64,000 bases of DNA, taken from positions 49,502 to 113,501 of the forward strand of contig LJCW01000076.1 of NCBI GenBank assembly GCA_001298555.1, written 5' to 3'. The translations under genes were made by a program, and so were the position numbers. Of this stretch, positions 18,026 to 26,493 are shown one piece after another; position 1 is the stretch's first letter, and the number at the start of each line of letters is the position of its first letter. The notes below the pieces were generated by a model. That model was not told where the DNA came from. It searched no databases and was given only the letters and a program-made list of their open reading frames with translations. The DNA comes from Actinobacteria bacterium OV450 (GTDB taxonomy: Bacteria > Actinomycetota > Actinomycetes > Streptomycetales > Streptomycetaceae).

Positions 18026-19369
18026 TCAGGCCCGGGGGCGGCCCATCGCCCGGTACGTCCAGCCGGCCGCGCGCCAGCGGTCGGTGTCGAGGGCGTTGCG
18101 GCCGTCCAGGATCAGGCGGTCGGTGACGACCGCGCCCAGCTCCACCGGGTCGAGGTCGCGGAACTCGCGCCATTCGGTGAGGTGCAGGACGACCTCCGCA
18201 CCGCGGGCCGCCTCCAGGGCCGAGTCCGCGTAGCCGAGGGTCGGGAAGACGCGCCGGGCGTTGTCCATGCCCTTCGGGTCGTAGACGGTGACCTGGCCGC
18301 CCTGGAGGTGGATCTGCCCGGCCACGTTCAGGGCGGGGGAGTCGCGGACGTCGTCGGAGTCCGGCTTGAAGGTGGCGCCGAGCACCGCGACCCGCTTGCC
18401 GAGGAAGGAGCCGCCGACGGCGTCGCGCGCGAGCTCGACCATGTGCCCGCGCCGGCGCATGTTGATGGAGTCGACCTCGCGCAGGAAGGTCAGCGCCTGG
18501 TCCGCACCCAGCTCGCCGGCGCGCGCCATGAACGCCCGGATGTCCTTGGGCAGGCAGCCGCCGCCGAAGCCGATCCCGGCCCGCAGGAACTTCGCGCCGA
18601 TCCGCTCGTCGTGGCCGATGGCCTCGGCCAGCTTGACCACGTCGCCGCCGGCCGCTTCGCAGACCTCCGCCATCGCGTTGATGAAGGAGATCTTCGTGGC
18701 GAGGAAGGAGTTGGCGGCGGTCTTGACGAGCTCGGCCGTCGGGAAGTCGGTCACCACCAGCGGGGTGCCCTCCGACAGCGGTGTCGCGTACACCTCGCGC
18801 AGCAGCTTCTCGCCGCGGTCGCCCTGGAGGCCGATCACGATGCGGTCGGGGTGCAGGGTGTCCTGGACGGCGAAGCCCTCGCGCAGGAACTCCGGGTTCC
18901 ACGCCAGCTCCACATCGGCGCCGGCGGGGGAGAGGTCCGCCAGCTTCGCGGCGAGGCGGTCCGCCGAGCCGACGGGCACGGTGGACTTGCCGACGACCAG
19001 GACCGGCCGGGTCAGGTGCGGGGCCAGTGATTCCACCGCGGAGTCGACGTACGACATGTCGCACGCGTACTCGCCGTGCTTCTGCGGGGTGTTCACACAG
19101 ACGAAGTGGACGTCGCCGAACTCGCCGACCTCCTCCCAGGACTGCGTGAAGCGCAGCCGCCCGGTGGAGCCCGGCAGGCCCGCGACGTGCGCGGCGAGGA
19201 GTTCCTCCAGCCCGGGCTCGTACATCGGCACCCGGCCCGCGGCCAGCATCTCGATCTTCTCCGGCACCACGTCCAGCCCGAGCACCTCGAAGCCCAGCTC
19301 CGCCATCGCCGCGGCGTGGGTGGCGCCGAGATAGCCGGTGCCGATCACAGTGATCCTGAGGGGGGCCAT
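18026..19369 (-). CDS. UDP-glucose/GDP-mannose dehydrogenase family protein (probable UDP-glucose 6-dehydrogenase)
   Basis: This 447-residue cytoplasmic NAD-dependent enzyme oxidises a nucleotide sugar at C6 to the uronate. Visible motifs are the N-terminal Rossmann signature TVIGTGYLGATHA, VCVNTPQ, and the catalytic cysteine loop GFGGGCLPKD, followed by the C-terminal UDP-binding domain (AVLGATFKPDSDDVRDSP). The ATG at 19369 starts the protein directly at the Rossmann strand; upstream in-frame extension is unlikely. Substrate choice (UDP-glucose versus another) is inferred from length and motifs. It supplies uronic acid for cell-surface polymers. Confidence 0.93.
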   Translation of the reverse strand: MAPLRITVIGTGYLGATHAAAMAELGFEVLGLDVVPEKIEMLAAGRVPMYEPGLEELLAAHVAGLPGSTGRLRFTQSWEEVGEFGDVHFVCVNTPQKHGEYACDMSYVDSAVESLAPHLTRPVLVVGKSTVPVGSADRLAAKLADLSPAGADVELAWNPEFLREGFAVQDTLHPDRIVIGLQGDRGEKLLREVYATPLSEGTPLVVTDFPTAELVKTAANSFLATKISFINAMAEVCEAAGGDVVKLAEAIGHDERIGAKFLRAGIGFGGGCLPKDIRAFMARAGELGADQALTFLREVDSINMRRRGHMVELARDAVGGSFLGKRVAVLGATFKPDSDDVRDSPALNVAGQIHLQGGQVTVYDPKGMDNARRVFPTLGYADSALEAARGAEVVLHLTEWREFRDLDPVELGAVVTDRLILDGRNALDTDRWRAAGWTYRAMGRPRA

Positions 19370-19500
19370 GGATGCTCCAGAGGTGCGGGGCCGTTTGCGG
19401 CCACTGAGCATAGTCGGGCCGGTCAGGGGGGACGTTCCCCAGGAGACGCCGCTGTCACGCAGCTCACGTGGTCCGTACATATCGCTGGCGGGACGCCGGA

Positions 19501-19525
19501 CACTAAGATTTGGGTTACTTAACGG
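19501..19525 (+). promoter_or_regulatory. AT-rich promoter/operator candidate upstream of the acyl-CoA dehydrogenase gene
   Basis: The stretch cactaagatttgggttactt and the following aacggtagttag are unusually AT-rich for this genome. TAAGAT at 19504-19509 is a possible -10, and TAAC/GTTA half-sites around ggta suggest a small operator. No convincing -35 is seen. Confidence 0.3.
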
Positions 19526-19588
19526 TAGTTAGCGTCACGCAGCGCGCATCACGCACCGCACGCGCACCACACTTGGGGAGTGAGAGTC

Positions 19589-20746
19589 TTGGCGGGTTCT
19601 GCCGACTTCGACCTGTACCGCCCGGCCGAGGAGCACGACATGCTCCGCGAGTCCGTCCGCTCGCTCGCCGAGGCGAAGATCCTGCCGTTCGCCGCCGCGG
19701 TCGACGAGGAGGCGCGCTTCCCGCAGGAGGCCCACGACGCGCTCGTCGCCAACGACCTGCACGCCGTCCACGTCCCGGAGACCTACGGCGGCGCCGGCGC
19801 CGACGCCCTCGCCACCGTGATCGTGATCGAGGAGGTGGCCCGCGTCTGCGCCTCCTCCTCCCTGATCCCGGCCGTGAACAAGCTCGGCTCGCTCCCGGTG
19901 ATCCTCTCGGGCTCCGAGGACCTGAAGAAGAAGTACCTCGGCCCGCTGGCCAAGGGCGACGGCATGTTCTCCTACTGCCTCTCCGAGCCCGACGCGGGCT
20001 CCGACGCCGCCGGCATGAAGACCCGCGCCGTGCGCGACGGGGACTTCTGGGTCCTCAACGGCGTCAAGCGCTGGATCACCAACGCGGGCGTCTCCGAGTA
20101 CTACACGGTCATGGCGGTCACCGACCCCGAGAAGCGCTCCAAGGGCATCTCGGCCTTCGTCGTCGAGAAGGGCGACGAGGGCGTCTCCTTCGGCGCGCCC
20201 GAGAAGAAGCTCGGCATCAAGGGCTCCCCGACCCGCGAGGTCTACCTCGACAACGTGCGGATCCCCGCCGACCGCATGATCGGCGCCGAGGGCACCGGCT
20301 TCGCCACAGCGATGAAGACCCTCGACCACACCCGCATCACGATCGCCGCCCAGGCGCTCGGCATCGCGCAGGGCGCCCTGGACTACGCCAAGGGCTACGT
20401 CCAGGAGCGCAAGCAGTTCGGCAAGCCCATCGGCGACTTCCAGGGCGTGCAGTTCATGCTCGCGGACATGGCCATGAAGGTCTCGGCCGCCCGCGCCCTG
20501 ACCTACCAGGCGGCCGCCGCCTCCGAGCGCGGTGACGCCGACCTGACCTACCTCGGCGCCGCGGCCAAGTGCTTCGCGTCCGACATCGCGATGGAGGTCA
20601 CCACGGACGCCGTCCAGCTGCTCGGCGGCTACGGCTACACCCGTGACTACCCGGTCGAGCGCATGATGCGCGACGCGAAGATCACGCAGATCTACGAGGG
20701 CACCAACCAGGTCCAGCGCATCGTCATGGCGCGCAACCTGCCGTAG
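19589..20746 (+). CDS. Acyl-CoA dehydrogenase
   Basis: This 385-residue FAD flavoenzyme catalyses the first step of beta-oxidation or branched/short-chain acyl-CoA breakdown. The substrate/FAD-binding signatures FSYCLSEPDAGSDAAGM and WITNAG are present, as is the catalytic glutamate in IYEGTNQ (Glu370), the position used by short-chain acyl-CoA dehydrogenases. The TTG at 19589 is preferred because GGGAG stands about 10 nt upstream; the in-frame GTG at 19580 is directly adjacent to that site and too close. It stands alone between its promoter and a strong terminator. Chain-length specificity cannot be told from sequence. Confidence 0.93.
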   Translation: MAGSADFDLYRPAEEHDMLRESVRSLAEAKILPFAAAVDEEARFPQEAHDALVANDLHAVHVPETYGGAGADALATVIVIEEVARVCASSSLIPAVNKLGSLPVILSGSEDLKKKYLGPLAKGDGMFSYCLSEPDAGSDAAGMKTRAVRDGDFWVLNGVKRWITNAGVSEYYTVMAVTDPEKRSKGISAFVVEKGDEGVSFGAPEKKLGIKGSPTREVYLDNVRIPADRMIGAEGTGFATAMKTLDHTRITIAAQALGIAQGALDYAKGYVQERKQFGKPIGDFQGVQFMLADMAMKVSAARALTYQAAAASERGDADLTYLGAAAKCFASDIAMEVTTDAVQLLGGYGYTRDYPVERMMRDAKITQIYEGTNQVQRIVMARNLP

Positions 20747-20768
20747 CGCGCCCTCCGCAGCCCAAATC

Positions 20769-20805
20769 GACGCAGGGGCCCGGCCGATGGCCGGGCCCCT
20801 GCGTC
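20769..20805 (+). terminator. Terminator after the acyl-CoA dehydrogenase gene
   Basis: Perfect 17-bp stem gacgcaggggcccggcc (20769-20785) with complement at 20789-20805 and a 3-nt loop, beginning 22 bp after the stop codon. Confidence 0.88.
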
Positions 20806-20946
20806 ACCGGCCGTTCAGCGGAGCTGTCGGTCGGCCGGACCGCTTCCTGCAGCCTGCATCACGATTCACCTGCTGCGGTCTGGCACGTCCCCCCGATGGG
20901 CTAACTTTAAACCTTCGTACGCCCGAACCCGTTGGGGAGAAAAACA

Positions 20947-22029
20947 ATGACGGAAGCGATCCTGCTCGTCGGTGGGCAGGGGACGCGTCTGCGCCCCGTG
21001 ACGGTCAACACCCCCAAGCCGATGGTTCCCGCGGCGGGTGTCCCGTTCCTCGCTCATCAGATAGCCAGGGCCGCCGCCGCCGGTGTCACCCACATCGTGA
21101 TGGCCACCTGCTACCTCGCGGAGGTCTTCGAGCCGTACTTCGGCGACGGGTCCGCCTTCGGCGTCACCCTCGAATACGTCGTCGAGGACGAGCCCCTCGG
21201 CACCGGCGGAGCCATCCGCAACGCCGCGCAGCGCCTGACCGGCGGCCCGGACTCCCCCGTGCTCGTCTTCAACGGCGACATCCTCACCGGCCTGGACATC
21301 GCGGGCCTCGTCGACTCGCACCAGGCGGCCGGCGCCGACGTCTCCCTGCACCTCGTGCAGGTCGAGGACCCGCGCGCCTTCGGCCTGGTCCCCACGGACT
21401 CCGAGGGGCGGGTGCTGGCCTTCACCGAGAAGCCGCAGACCCCCGAAGAGATCATCACCGACCAGATCAACGCGGGCTGCTACGTCTTCCGCCGCAGCGT
21501 GATCGACTCCATCCCGGCCGGCCGCCCCGTCTCCGTCGAGCGCGAGACCTTCCCCGGCCTGCTCGCCTCCGGCGCCAGGCTGCACGGCGTCACCGAGAAC
21601 ACGTACTGGCTGGACCTCGGCAAGCCCGAGTCCTTCGTCCAGGCCTCCGCCGACCTCGTACGGGGCGTCGTCGCCTCCCCGGCCGTTCCCGGCCCGCGGG
21701 GCGAAGCCCTGGTGCTCCCCGGTGCAGTGGTCGCCGACGGGGCCGAGCTGTCGGGCGGTACCGTGGTCGGGGCCGGTGCCCGGATCGAGGCGGGTGCCGT
21801 CGTGCGCGGCTCCATCGTGCTGGACGGCGCAACCGTCGGCCCGGACGCGGACGTGACCGCCAGCCTGATCGGTGCCGGCGCCTCCATCGGCCCGCGTACC
21901 ATGCTGGACAGCGCGGTCATCGGGGACGGCGCGCTGGTAGGTGCTGACAACGAACTTCGCGCTGGAGCGCGGGTGTGGTGCGAGGCGGAGCTGCCTTCTG
22001 CCGCACTGCGTTTTTCCTCGGACCGGTGA
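20947..22029 (+). CDS. Sugar-1-phosphate nucleotidyltransferase (probable mannose-1-phosphate guanylyltransferase)
   Basis: The 360-residue cytoplasmic enzyme makes an NDP-sugar from NTP and sugar-1-phosphate. The N-terminal pyrophosphorylase signature GGQGTRLRPVTVNTPKPM is followed by FNGDIL, a metal-binding Asp motif, and TEKPQTP. The C-terminal about 110 residues are left-handed beta-helix repeats (GAVVADGAELSGGTVVGAG and similar hexapeptides). The architecture fits GDP-mannose or glucose-1-phosphate enzymes; the manA and manB genes further along this window favour GDP-mannose. The ATG has GGGGAG about 7 nt upstream. It precedes a dolichol-phosphate-mannose-synthase-like gene. Confidence 0.88.
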   Translation: MTEAILLVGGQGTRLRPVTVNTPKPMVPAAGVPFLAHQIARAAAAGVTHIVMATCYLAEVFEPYFGDGSAFGVTLEYVVEDEPLGTGGAIRNAAQRLTGGPDSPVLVFNGDILTGLDIAGLVDSHQAAGADVSLHLVQVEDPRAFGLVPTDSEGRVLAFTEKPQTPEEIITDQINAGCYVFRRSVIDSIPAGRPVSVERETFPGLLASGARLHGVTENTYWLDLGKPESFVQASADLVRGVVASPAVPGPRGEALVLPGAVVADGAELSGGTVVGAGARIEAGAVVRGSIVLDGATVGPDADVTASLIGAGASIGPRTMLDSAVIGDGALVGADNELRAGARVWCEAELPSAALRFSSDR

Positions 22030-22082
22030 CCCCGTGGTCGAAGGCACGCGCGTATCGACCGACTTCAGTGAGGCATAACCCT

Positions 22083-22892
22083 GTGATAGGCGAGCAGAAG
22101 ACCCCCCGCGAGAGCGACACGGCATCCGCCCGGCTTCCCGAGGCGTGGGCCAACACCCCGCTGTACGTGGTGATGCCCACGTACAACGAGGCGGGCAATC
22201 TGCCGGGCATGGCCGAACTCCTGATGGGCCTCGACCTCCCGGGGCTGCGGCTCCTGGTCGTCGACGACTCGTCGCCCGACGGTACCGGCAAGATCGCGGA
22301 GGACCTCGCGAAGGGCTACCTCACGCAGGACGGCACCCCGCGCATGTCGGTCCTGCACCGGACGACGAAGGACGGCCTCGGCCGCGCCTACGCCGCCGGC
22401 ATGGCCCAGGCCGTGGAGGAGGGCGCGCAGTACGTCCTGCAGATGGACGCCGACGGCTCCCACCCGGCATCCAAGATCGTCGAGATGCTGGGCGTGGCCC
22501 GCTCCACCGGCGCCGGCCTCGTCGTCGGCAGCCGCTACGTCCCGGGCGGCACCCTCTCCGACGCCTGGGGCGCGCACCGCAAGCTGCTCTCCCGCTGGGC
22601 CAACGCCTACGCGAGCACCATCCTGGGCACCCGCGTCCGTGACATCACCGGTGGCTTCAACCTCTGGAGCGCCGAGGCGCTGCGGGCGATCGACCTGGCG
22701 TCGGTCGGCAGTGCGGGCTACAGCTTCCAGGTGGAGATGAAGTTCAAGGCGCTGCGCCGCGACTTCCAGGTGATGGAGGTCCCGATCCACTTCGAGGACC
22801 GCACCGTCGGCGAGTCGAAGATGAACCTCGCGGTCCAGCTGGAGTCCATCGCCATGCCGTGGAAGCTCCGCGCCCGCGCCGGCAAGCGCTGA
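22083..22892 (+). CDS. Polyprenol-phosphate mannosyltransferase-like GT2 glycosyltransferase
   Basis: The 269-residue GT-A enzyme has the dolichol-phosphate mannose synthase layout: MPTYNEAGNLPGM at the N-terminus, VVDDSSPDGTG, the metal-binding QMDADGSHP, and the late FQVEMKF and VPIHFEDR segments. It should transfer mannose from GDP-mannose to polyprenyl phosphate at the cytoplasmic face of the membrane. There is no transmembrane or acyltransferase domain. GTG 22083 is chosen because GAGG lies 9 nt upstream; a longer frame upstream overlaps the preceding gene out of register. It lies 53 bp after the nucleotidyltransferase, which probably makes its donor. Confidence 0.92.
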   Translation: MIGEQKTPRESDTASARLPEAWANTPLYVVMPTYNEAGNLPGMAELLMGLDLPGLRLLVVDDSSPDGTGKIAEDLAKGYLTQDGTPRMSVLHRTTKDGLGRAYAAGMAQAVEEGAQYVLQMDADGSHPASKIVEMLGVARSTGAGLVVGSRYVPGGTLSDAWGAHRKLLSRWANAYASTILGTRVRDITGGFNLWSAEALRAIDLASVGSAGYSFQVEMKFKALRRDFQVMEVPIHFEDRTVGESKMNLAVQLESIAMPWKLRARAGKR

Positions 22893-22935
22893 CCACCCCG
22901 CGCGGTCCCCGCTGAAAAACGCGGTCCCCGCGTGA

Positions 22936-22967
22936 AAAAGGGGCACTCCCGAAGGAGTGCCCCTTTT
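22936..22967. terminator. Bidirectional terminator with A and T tracts
   Basis: Perfect 14-bp stem aaaaggggcactcc / ggagtgcccctttt with a stable cgaa tetraloop, between the convergent glycosyltransferase and LCP genes. It is the most classical rho-independent terminator in the window. Confidence 0.95.
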
Positions 22968-22986
22968 CCGCTTTCCGCTCCCGGGG

Positions 22987-24345
22987 TCACCGGTTGCCGG
23001 TGACGGTCACCTTCTCGTCGTTCTGGATCTGCTTGACGAGCTGCTGCACCTTCGGCTTGTCCCAGAGCAGGTTGCCGCCGCGTTCACCCGAGATCGGGAT
23101 GTTCATCGACGTGCCCTCGCCGCCGCTGATGCCCTTCATCGCGAAGAACATGTCGCCCATGTCCCACAGGGACATGTCCTTGTCGACGATCAGCGTGTCC
23201 AGGCCCGCGCCCAGCACCGGGTACAGCTTGAACGGGTTGAGGATCGTGCCCGGCGTCGCCGCCTGGTTGGCCAGCGTCGCCAGGAACTTCTGCTGGTTCT
23301 TCGTCCGCGCCAGGTCCGACTCGGCGAACGCGTACCGGGTCCGGACGAAGGCCAGCGCCTGACTGCCGTTGAGGGTCTGCTCGCCGGCCTTGAAGTCGGC
23401 GCCCGACTTCTCGTCCTTGAAGCCCTTCTCGATGTTCATGTCGACACCGCCGAGCGCGTCCACGATGTTCGCGAAGCCGGCGAAGCCGATCTCCGCGTAG
23501 TGGTCGATGCGCAGACCGGTGTTGAACTCCACCGTGCGCACGAGCAGTTCGGGGCCGTCGTCCGCGTAGGTCGCGTTCAGCTTCGTGTGCTTGCCCGTGC
23601 CCGCGAACTTCTTCCCGGACTCGGAGCCGACGAAGGACGGGACCTCCACGTCCGAGTCGCGCGGCAGCGAGATCATCGTGTTGCCGCTGGAGCAGGCCGC
23701 CAGGATCATCATCGAGTCGGTGCGCTTGCCCTCGGCCGAGCCCGTGTGGAGCTTCTTCTTCTCCTCGTCGGACATGCCCTCGCGGCTGTCGGAGCCCACG
23801 ATCAGGTACGTCGTGCAGTCGCCCTCCTTCGGGCGCTCGATGACCTTGGAGAGGTCGACCTCGCGGCGCACCTTGGAGTCGGCCCAGAAGTACGTGCCGA
23901 CGGTCGTCGCCAGCAGCGCCGTGACCAGCACGATGGAGCCGATCTTGATCCGCTTGCGCCAGTCCGGGGCCGGTCCGACCTGACGGCCCGGCCGCGCCGA
24001 CGGCGGCTGCCCCGGCCCGCCGGGACCCCCCGGGCCCCCGGGCGCGCCGGGACCCGCCGGGCTGCTCTGGGGCCGCCCGTAGACCTGGCCGGTGTTGTAG
24101 CCGCTGTCGTACCCGTCGTACGTGTCGTGGCCCGGGGCCTGCTGCGGCGGTACCCCGTACGCGGGCGGCCGCCCGGGCCGGGCCGGCGGCTGCGCCGGGC
24201 GCTGCGCTTGCTGCTGCGGCACCGGCCGCTGCTGCCGGGGCTGGACGTGCGGCATCCGCCGGGCACCTTCCGGCTGCGCCTGTGCGCTGCCGCGTCCGTA
24301 CCGGTCGTCGCCGCTGTCGTTGCGCCCCTCGGGCCACTCACTCAT
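22987..24345 (-). CDS. LytR-CpsA-Psr (LCP) family protein 1
   Basis: The 452-residue protein has a long Pro/Gln/Gly-rich cytoplasmic N-terminus (about 1-130), one transmembrane helix (about 135-155) and an extracytoplasmic LCP domain. LCP hallmarks are YLIVGSDSREG, SLPRDSDVEVP, KLNATYADDGP, IDHYAEIGF and FVRTRYAFAESDLART with the catalytic/phosphate-binding arginines. LCP enzymes attach teichoic-acid-like or other secondary polymers from a lipid carrier to peptidoglycan. There is no C-terminal LytR_C domain. It is divergent from a thioesterase gene. Confidence 0.93.
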   Translation of the reverse strand: MSEWPEGRNDSGDDRYGRGSAQAQPEGARRMPHVQPRQQRPVPQQQAQRPAQPPARPGRPPAYGVPPQQAPGHDTYDGYDSGYNTGQVYGRPQSSPAGPGAPGGPGGPGGPGQPPSARPGRQVGPAPDWRKRIKIGSIVLVTALLATTVGTYFWADSKVRREVDLSKVIERPKEGDCTTYLIVGSDSREGMSDEEKKKLHTGSAEGKRTDSMMILAACSSGNTMISLPRDSDVEVPSFVGSESGKKFAGTGKHTKLNATYADDGPELLVRTVEFNTGLRIDHYAEIGFAGFANIVDALGGVDMNIEKGFKDEKSGADFKAGEQTLNGSQALAFVRTRYAFAESDLARTKNQQKFLATLANQAATPGTILNPFKLYPVLGAGLDTLIVDKDMSLWDMGDMFFAMKGISGGEGTSMNIPISGERGGNLLWDKPKVQQLVKQIQNDEKVTVTGNR

Positions 24346-24439
24346 GCCGCCTAGGATGCCTGGCCGGATGCGGTGCCCGACAGTCCGGGCGACGCTTCGT
24401 TCCGGTGCTGTTGCACACCTGATGCCTGCGCGTCGGCTT

Positions 24440-24445
24440 TAAGGT
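24440..24445 (+). promoter_or_regulatory. Candidate -10 element of a leaderless thioesterase transcript
   Basis: TAAGGT ends 6 nt before the thioesterase ATG and lies in the 106-bp divergent gap. No ribosome-binding site is present. Confidence 0.4.
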
Positions 24446-24451
24446 GGCCGT

Positions 24452-25000
24452 ATGACAGAGATACCGGGCGACACCGCCGGCGACCTGCAGGGGAAGCCGA
24501 TCTCGGCCTCGCGCACCACCCTCAGCCACATCATGACGGCCAATGACACCAACCTCCTCGGCACGGTGCACGGCGGTGTGATCATGAAACTGGTCGACGA
24601 CGCGGCCGGCGCCGTCGCCGGGCGCCACTCCGGCGGGCCCGCCGTCACCGCCTCCATGGACGAGATGGCCTTCCTCGCACCGGTCCGCGTGGGTGACCTG
24701 GTCCACGTCAAGGCCCAGTGCAACTGGACCGGCCGCTCCTCGATGGAGATCGGCGTACGGGTCCTGGCCGAGCGGTGGAACGAGTCGACCCCCGCCACCC
24801 AGGTCGGCAGCGCCTACCTGGTCTTCACCGCCGTGGACGCCGACGGCAAGCCCCGCACGGTCCCGCCGGTGCTCCCCGAGACCGACCAGGACCGGCGCCG
24901 CAACCAGGAGGCCCAGATCCGCCGTACGCACCGGCTCGCCCGGCGTCGGGCGATCATGGCGCTGCGCGAGGAGCGGGCGGCGCAGGGATTCGACGACTGA
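24452..25000 (+). CDS. Hotdog-fold acyl-CoA thioesterase
   Basis: The 182-residue cytoplasmic protein has a single hotdog domain of the YciA/BACH type. The helix-capping motif TNLLGTVHGGVIMKLVDDAAG and the MDEMAFLAPVRVGDLV strand are characteristic. It hydrolyses acyl-CoA to free acid and CoA; chain preference is unknown. The C-terminal 40 residues are highly charged (RRRNQEAQIRRTHRLARRR), which is common in actinobacterial homologues. It is monocistronic and probably leaderless. Confidence 0.92.
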   Translation: MTEIPGDTAGDLQGKPISASRTTLSHIMTANDTNLLGTVHGGVIMKLVDDAAGAVAGRHSGGPAVTASMDEMAFLAPVRVGDLVHVKAQCNWTGRSSMEIGVRVLAERWNESTPATQVGSAYLVFTAVDADGKPRTVPPVLPETDQDRRRNQEAQIRRTHRLARRRAIMALREERAAQGFDD

Positions 25001-25166
25001 ACGCGCATGCGGACGGAGGGGTGTTCGGTGGCGTGTTTCACGTCACGGAAGACCCCTATCGGTTCTGGGTGTATTGGGGTCACGTTAGTGTGGCCTGTCC
25101 GGCGCCTGAGTGAACGCTGTGTCGGCGTCCGTCCGTCCTCGGATTTCCTGCGGAGAAGTACCCCTG

Positions 25167-26339
25167 ATGTCCACCGTCGTGCCTTCCCTGCCCCCCTTGC
25201 GCGAGGGGACTCCCGACGTGCCGGCCCAGGCTGCGAACTCCGCTCCCCGCCGGCCCCGCCTGTACGTGCTGGACGCGTTGCGGCTGATCGCCGCGCTGAT
25301 GGTGGTCGGATTCCACTGGACGGGCGTCAATCAGTACCCGGAGGTCTGGAAACAGCAGCCCCAGAAGCTCATGCCCACCGTGCACGCCTTCGGCGCGTAC
25401 GGCTGGCTGGGCGTGCAGCTGTTCTTCCTGATCAGTGGCTTCGTCATCTGCATGTCCTGCTGGGGCAAGACGCCCCGTCAGTACTTCACCTCGCGGGTGG
25501 TCCGCCTCTTCCCCGCCTACTGGGGCGCCGTCGTCATCACCGCCCTGGTGGTGAACTTCGCCACGACGGTCCGGCACGGCCGCCACCACGTGACCCCGTC
25601 CGGCCTGCTGACCAACCTCACGATGCTCCAGCAGCCGCTGGGCGTGGAGGAAGTCGACGCGGTCTACTGGACGCTGTGGGTGGAGCTGCGCTTCTACCTG
25701 TTGTTCGCGGTGGTCGTGGCCATGGGGCTGACCTACCGGCGGGTGCTCTCCTTCTGCGGGATCTGGATGATCGCCGCCGTCCTCGTCGACAAAGCCGACG
25801 TGCCCTTCCTGAAGATGCTGCTGATGCCGGAGTACGCCCCGTTCTTCATCGCGGGCGTGGCCATGTACCTGATCTACCGGTTCGGCCGTGACTGGCTCCT
25901 GCTCGGCACCGTCGGGTTCTCGTGGCTGGTGGCGCAGCACATGCTGCTGGGCACGAAGGAGAGCTACGAGTACGGCGTGCAGCACCCGCTGCACTGGTAC
26001 GTCATCGCCGGCTTCTCCCTGTTCGCGTTCGCGCTGATGCTCGCCGTGTCCACGGGCGTCTTCAACTGGGTGCAAGGGAAGTGGCTGACCGTCGCCGGCG
26101 CGCTGACCTACCCCGTCTACCTCCTGCACCAGGAGGTGGGCTTCGCCATGATCCGCTGGGGCCGGGACCACGGCATCGCGCCCTTCGCGCTGCTCGCGAT
26201 GTGCCTCGCGGTGATCCTGCTGCTGGCCTGGCTCGTCCACCGCTTCGTCGAACGCCCGCTGTCGGGTGTGCTCAAGCGGCTGCTGGACGGGGCCCGGCTG
26301 ACGCTCCCGAAGGCCGATCCGCCGGTCCGCCGCGGCTAG
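25167..26339 (+). CDS. Membrane acyltransferase (acyltransferase family 3, OafA-like)
   Basis: This 390-residue integral membrane protein has about 10 hydrophobic helices. The family signature YVLDALRLIAALMVVGFHWTG contains the catalytic-type histidine after the first helix, and QLFFLISGFVICMS follows. Such enzymes O-acetylate or O-acylate cell-surface polysaccharides or secondary metabolites. The ATG at 25167 has GGAG about 11 nt upstream; an in-frame ATG at 25110 is less likely. It is located between a thioesterase and a membrane glycosyltransferase, within an envelope-oriented region. Confidence 0.9.
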   Translation: MSTVVPSLPPLREGTPDVPAQAANSAPRRPRLYVLDALRLIAALMVVGFHWTGVNQYPEVWKQQPQKLMPTVHAFGAYGWLGVQLFFLISGFVICMSCWGKTPRQYFTSRVVRLFPAYWGAVVITALVVNFATTVRHGRHHVTPSGLLTNLTMLQQPLGVEEVDAVYWTLWVELRFYLLFAVVVAMGLTYRRVLSFCGIWMIAAVLVDKADVPFLKMLLMPEYAPFFIAGVAMYLIYRFGRDWLLLGTVGFSWLVAQHMLLGTKESYEYGVQHPLHWYVIAGFSLFAFALMLAVSTGVFNWVQGKWLTVAGALTYPVYLLHQEVGFAMIRWGRDHGIAPFALLAMCLAVILLLAWLVHRFVERPLSGVLKRLLDGARLTLPKADPPVRRG

Positions 26340-26493
26340 CCGCCCGGCGCGGGCCGTGCCCGGCGGCCCCGGGGCAATTGGTCCCTGCCGGGGCACCTGA
26401 TCTACCCTTTCCTGTCGAGCTCGGTCCGGACGACCCCGGGTTCCGAGGCCACCGACGGCAGCCGCCCCGAGGGACCCGGAAGGTACGAGCATC

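Noticed and set aside
19370..19480. N-terminal extension of the UDP-sugar dehydrogenase to 19480
   Set aside because: The added residues are not Rossmann-like, and the family N-terminus starts at the ATG at 19369.
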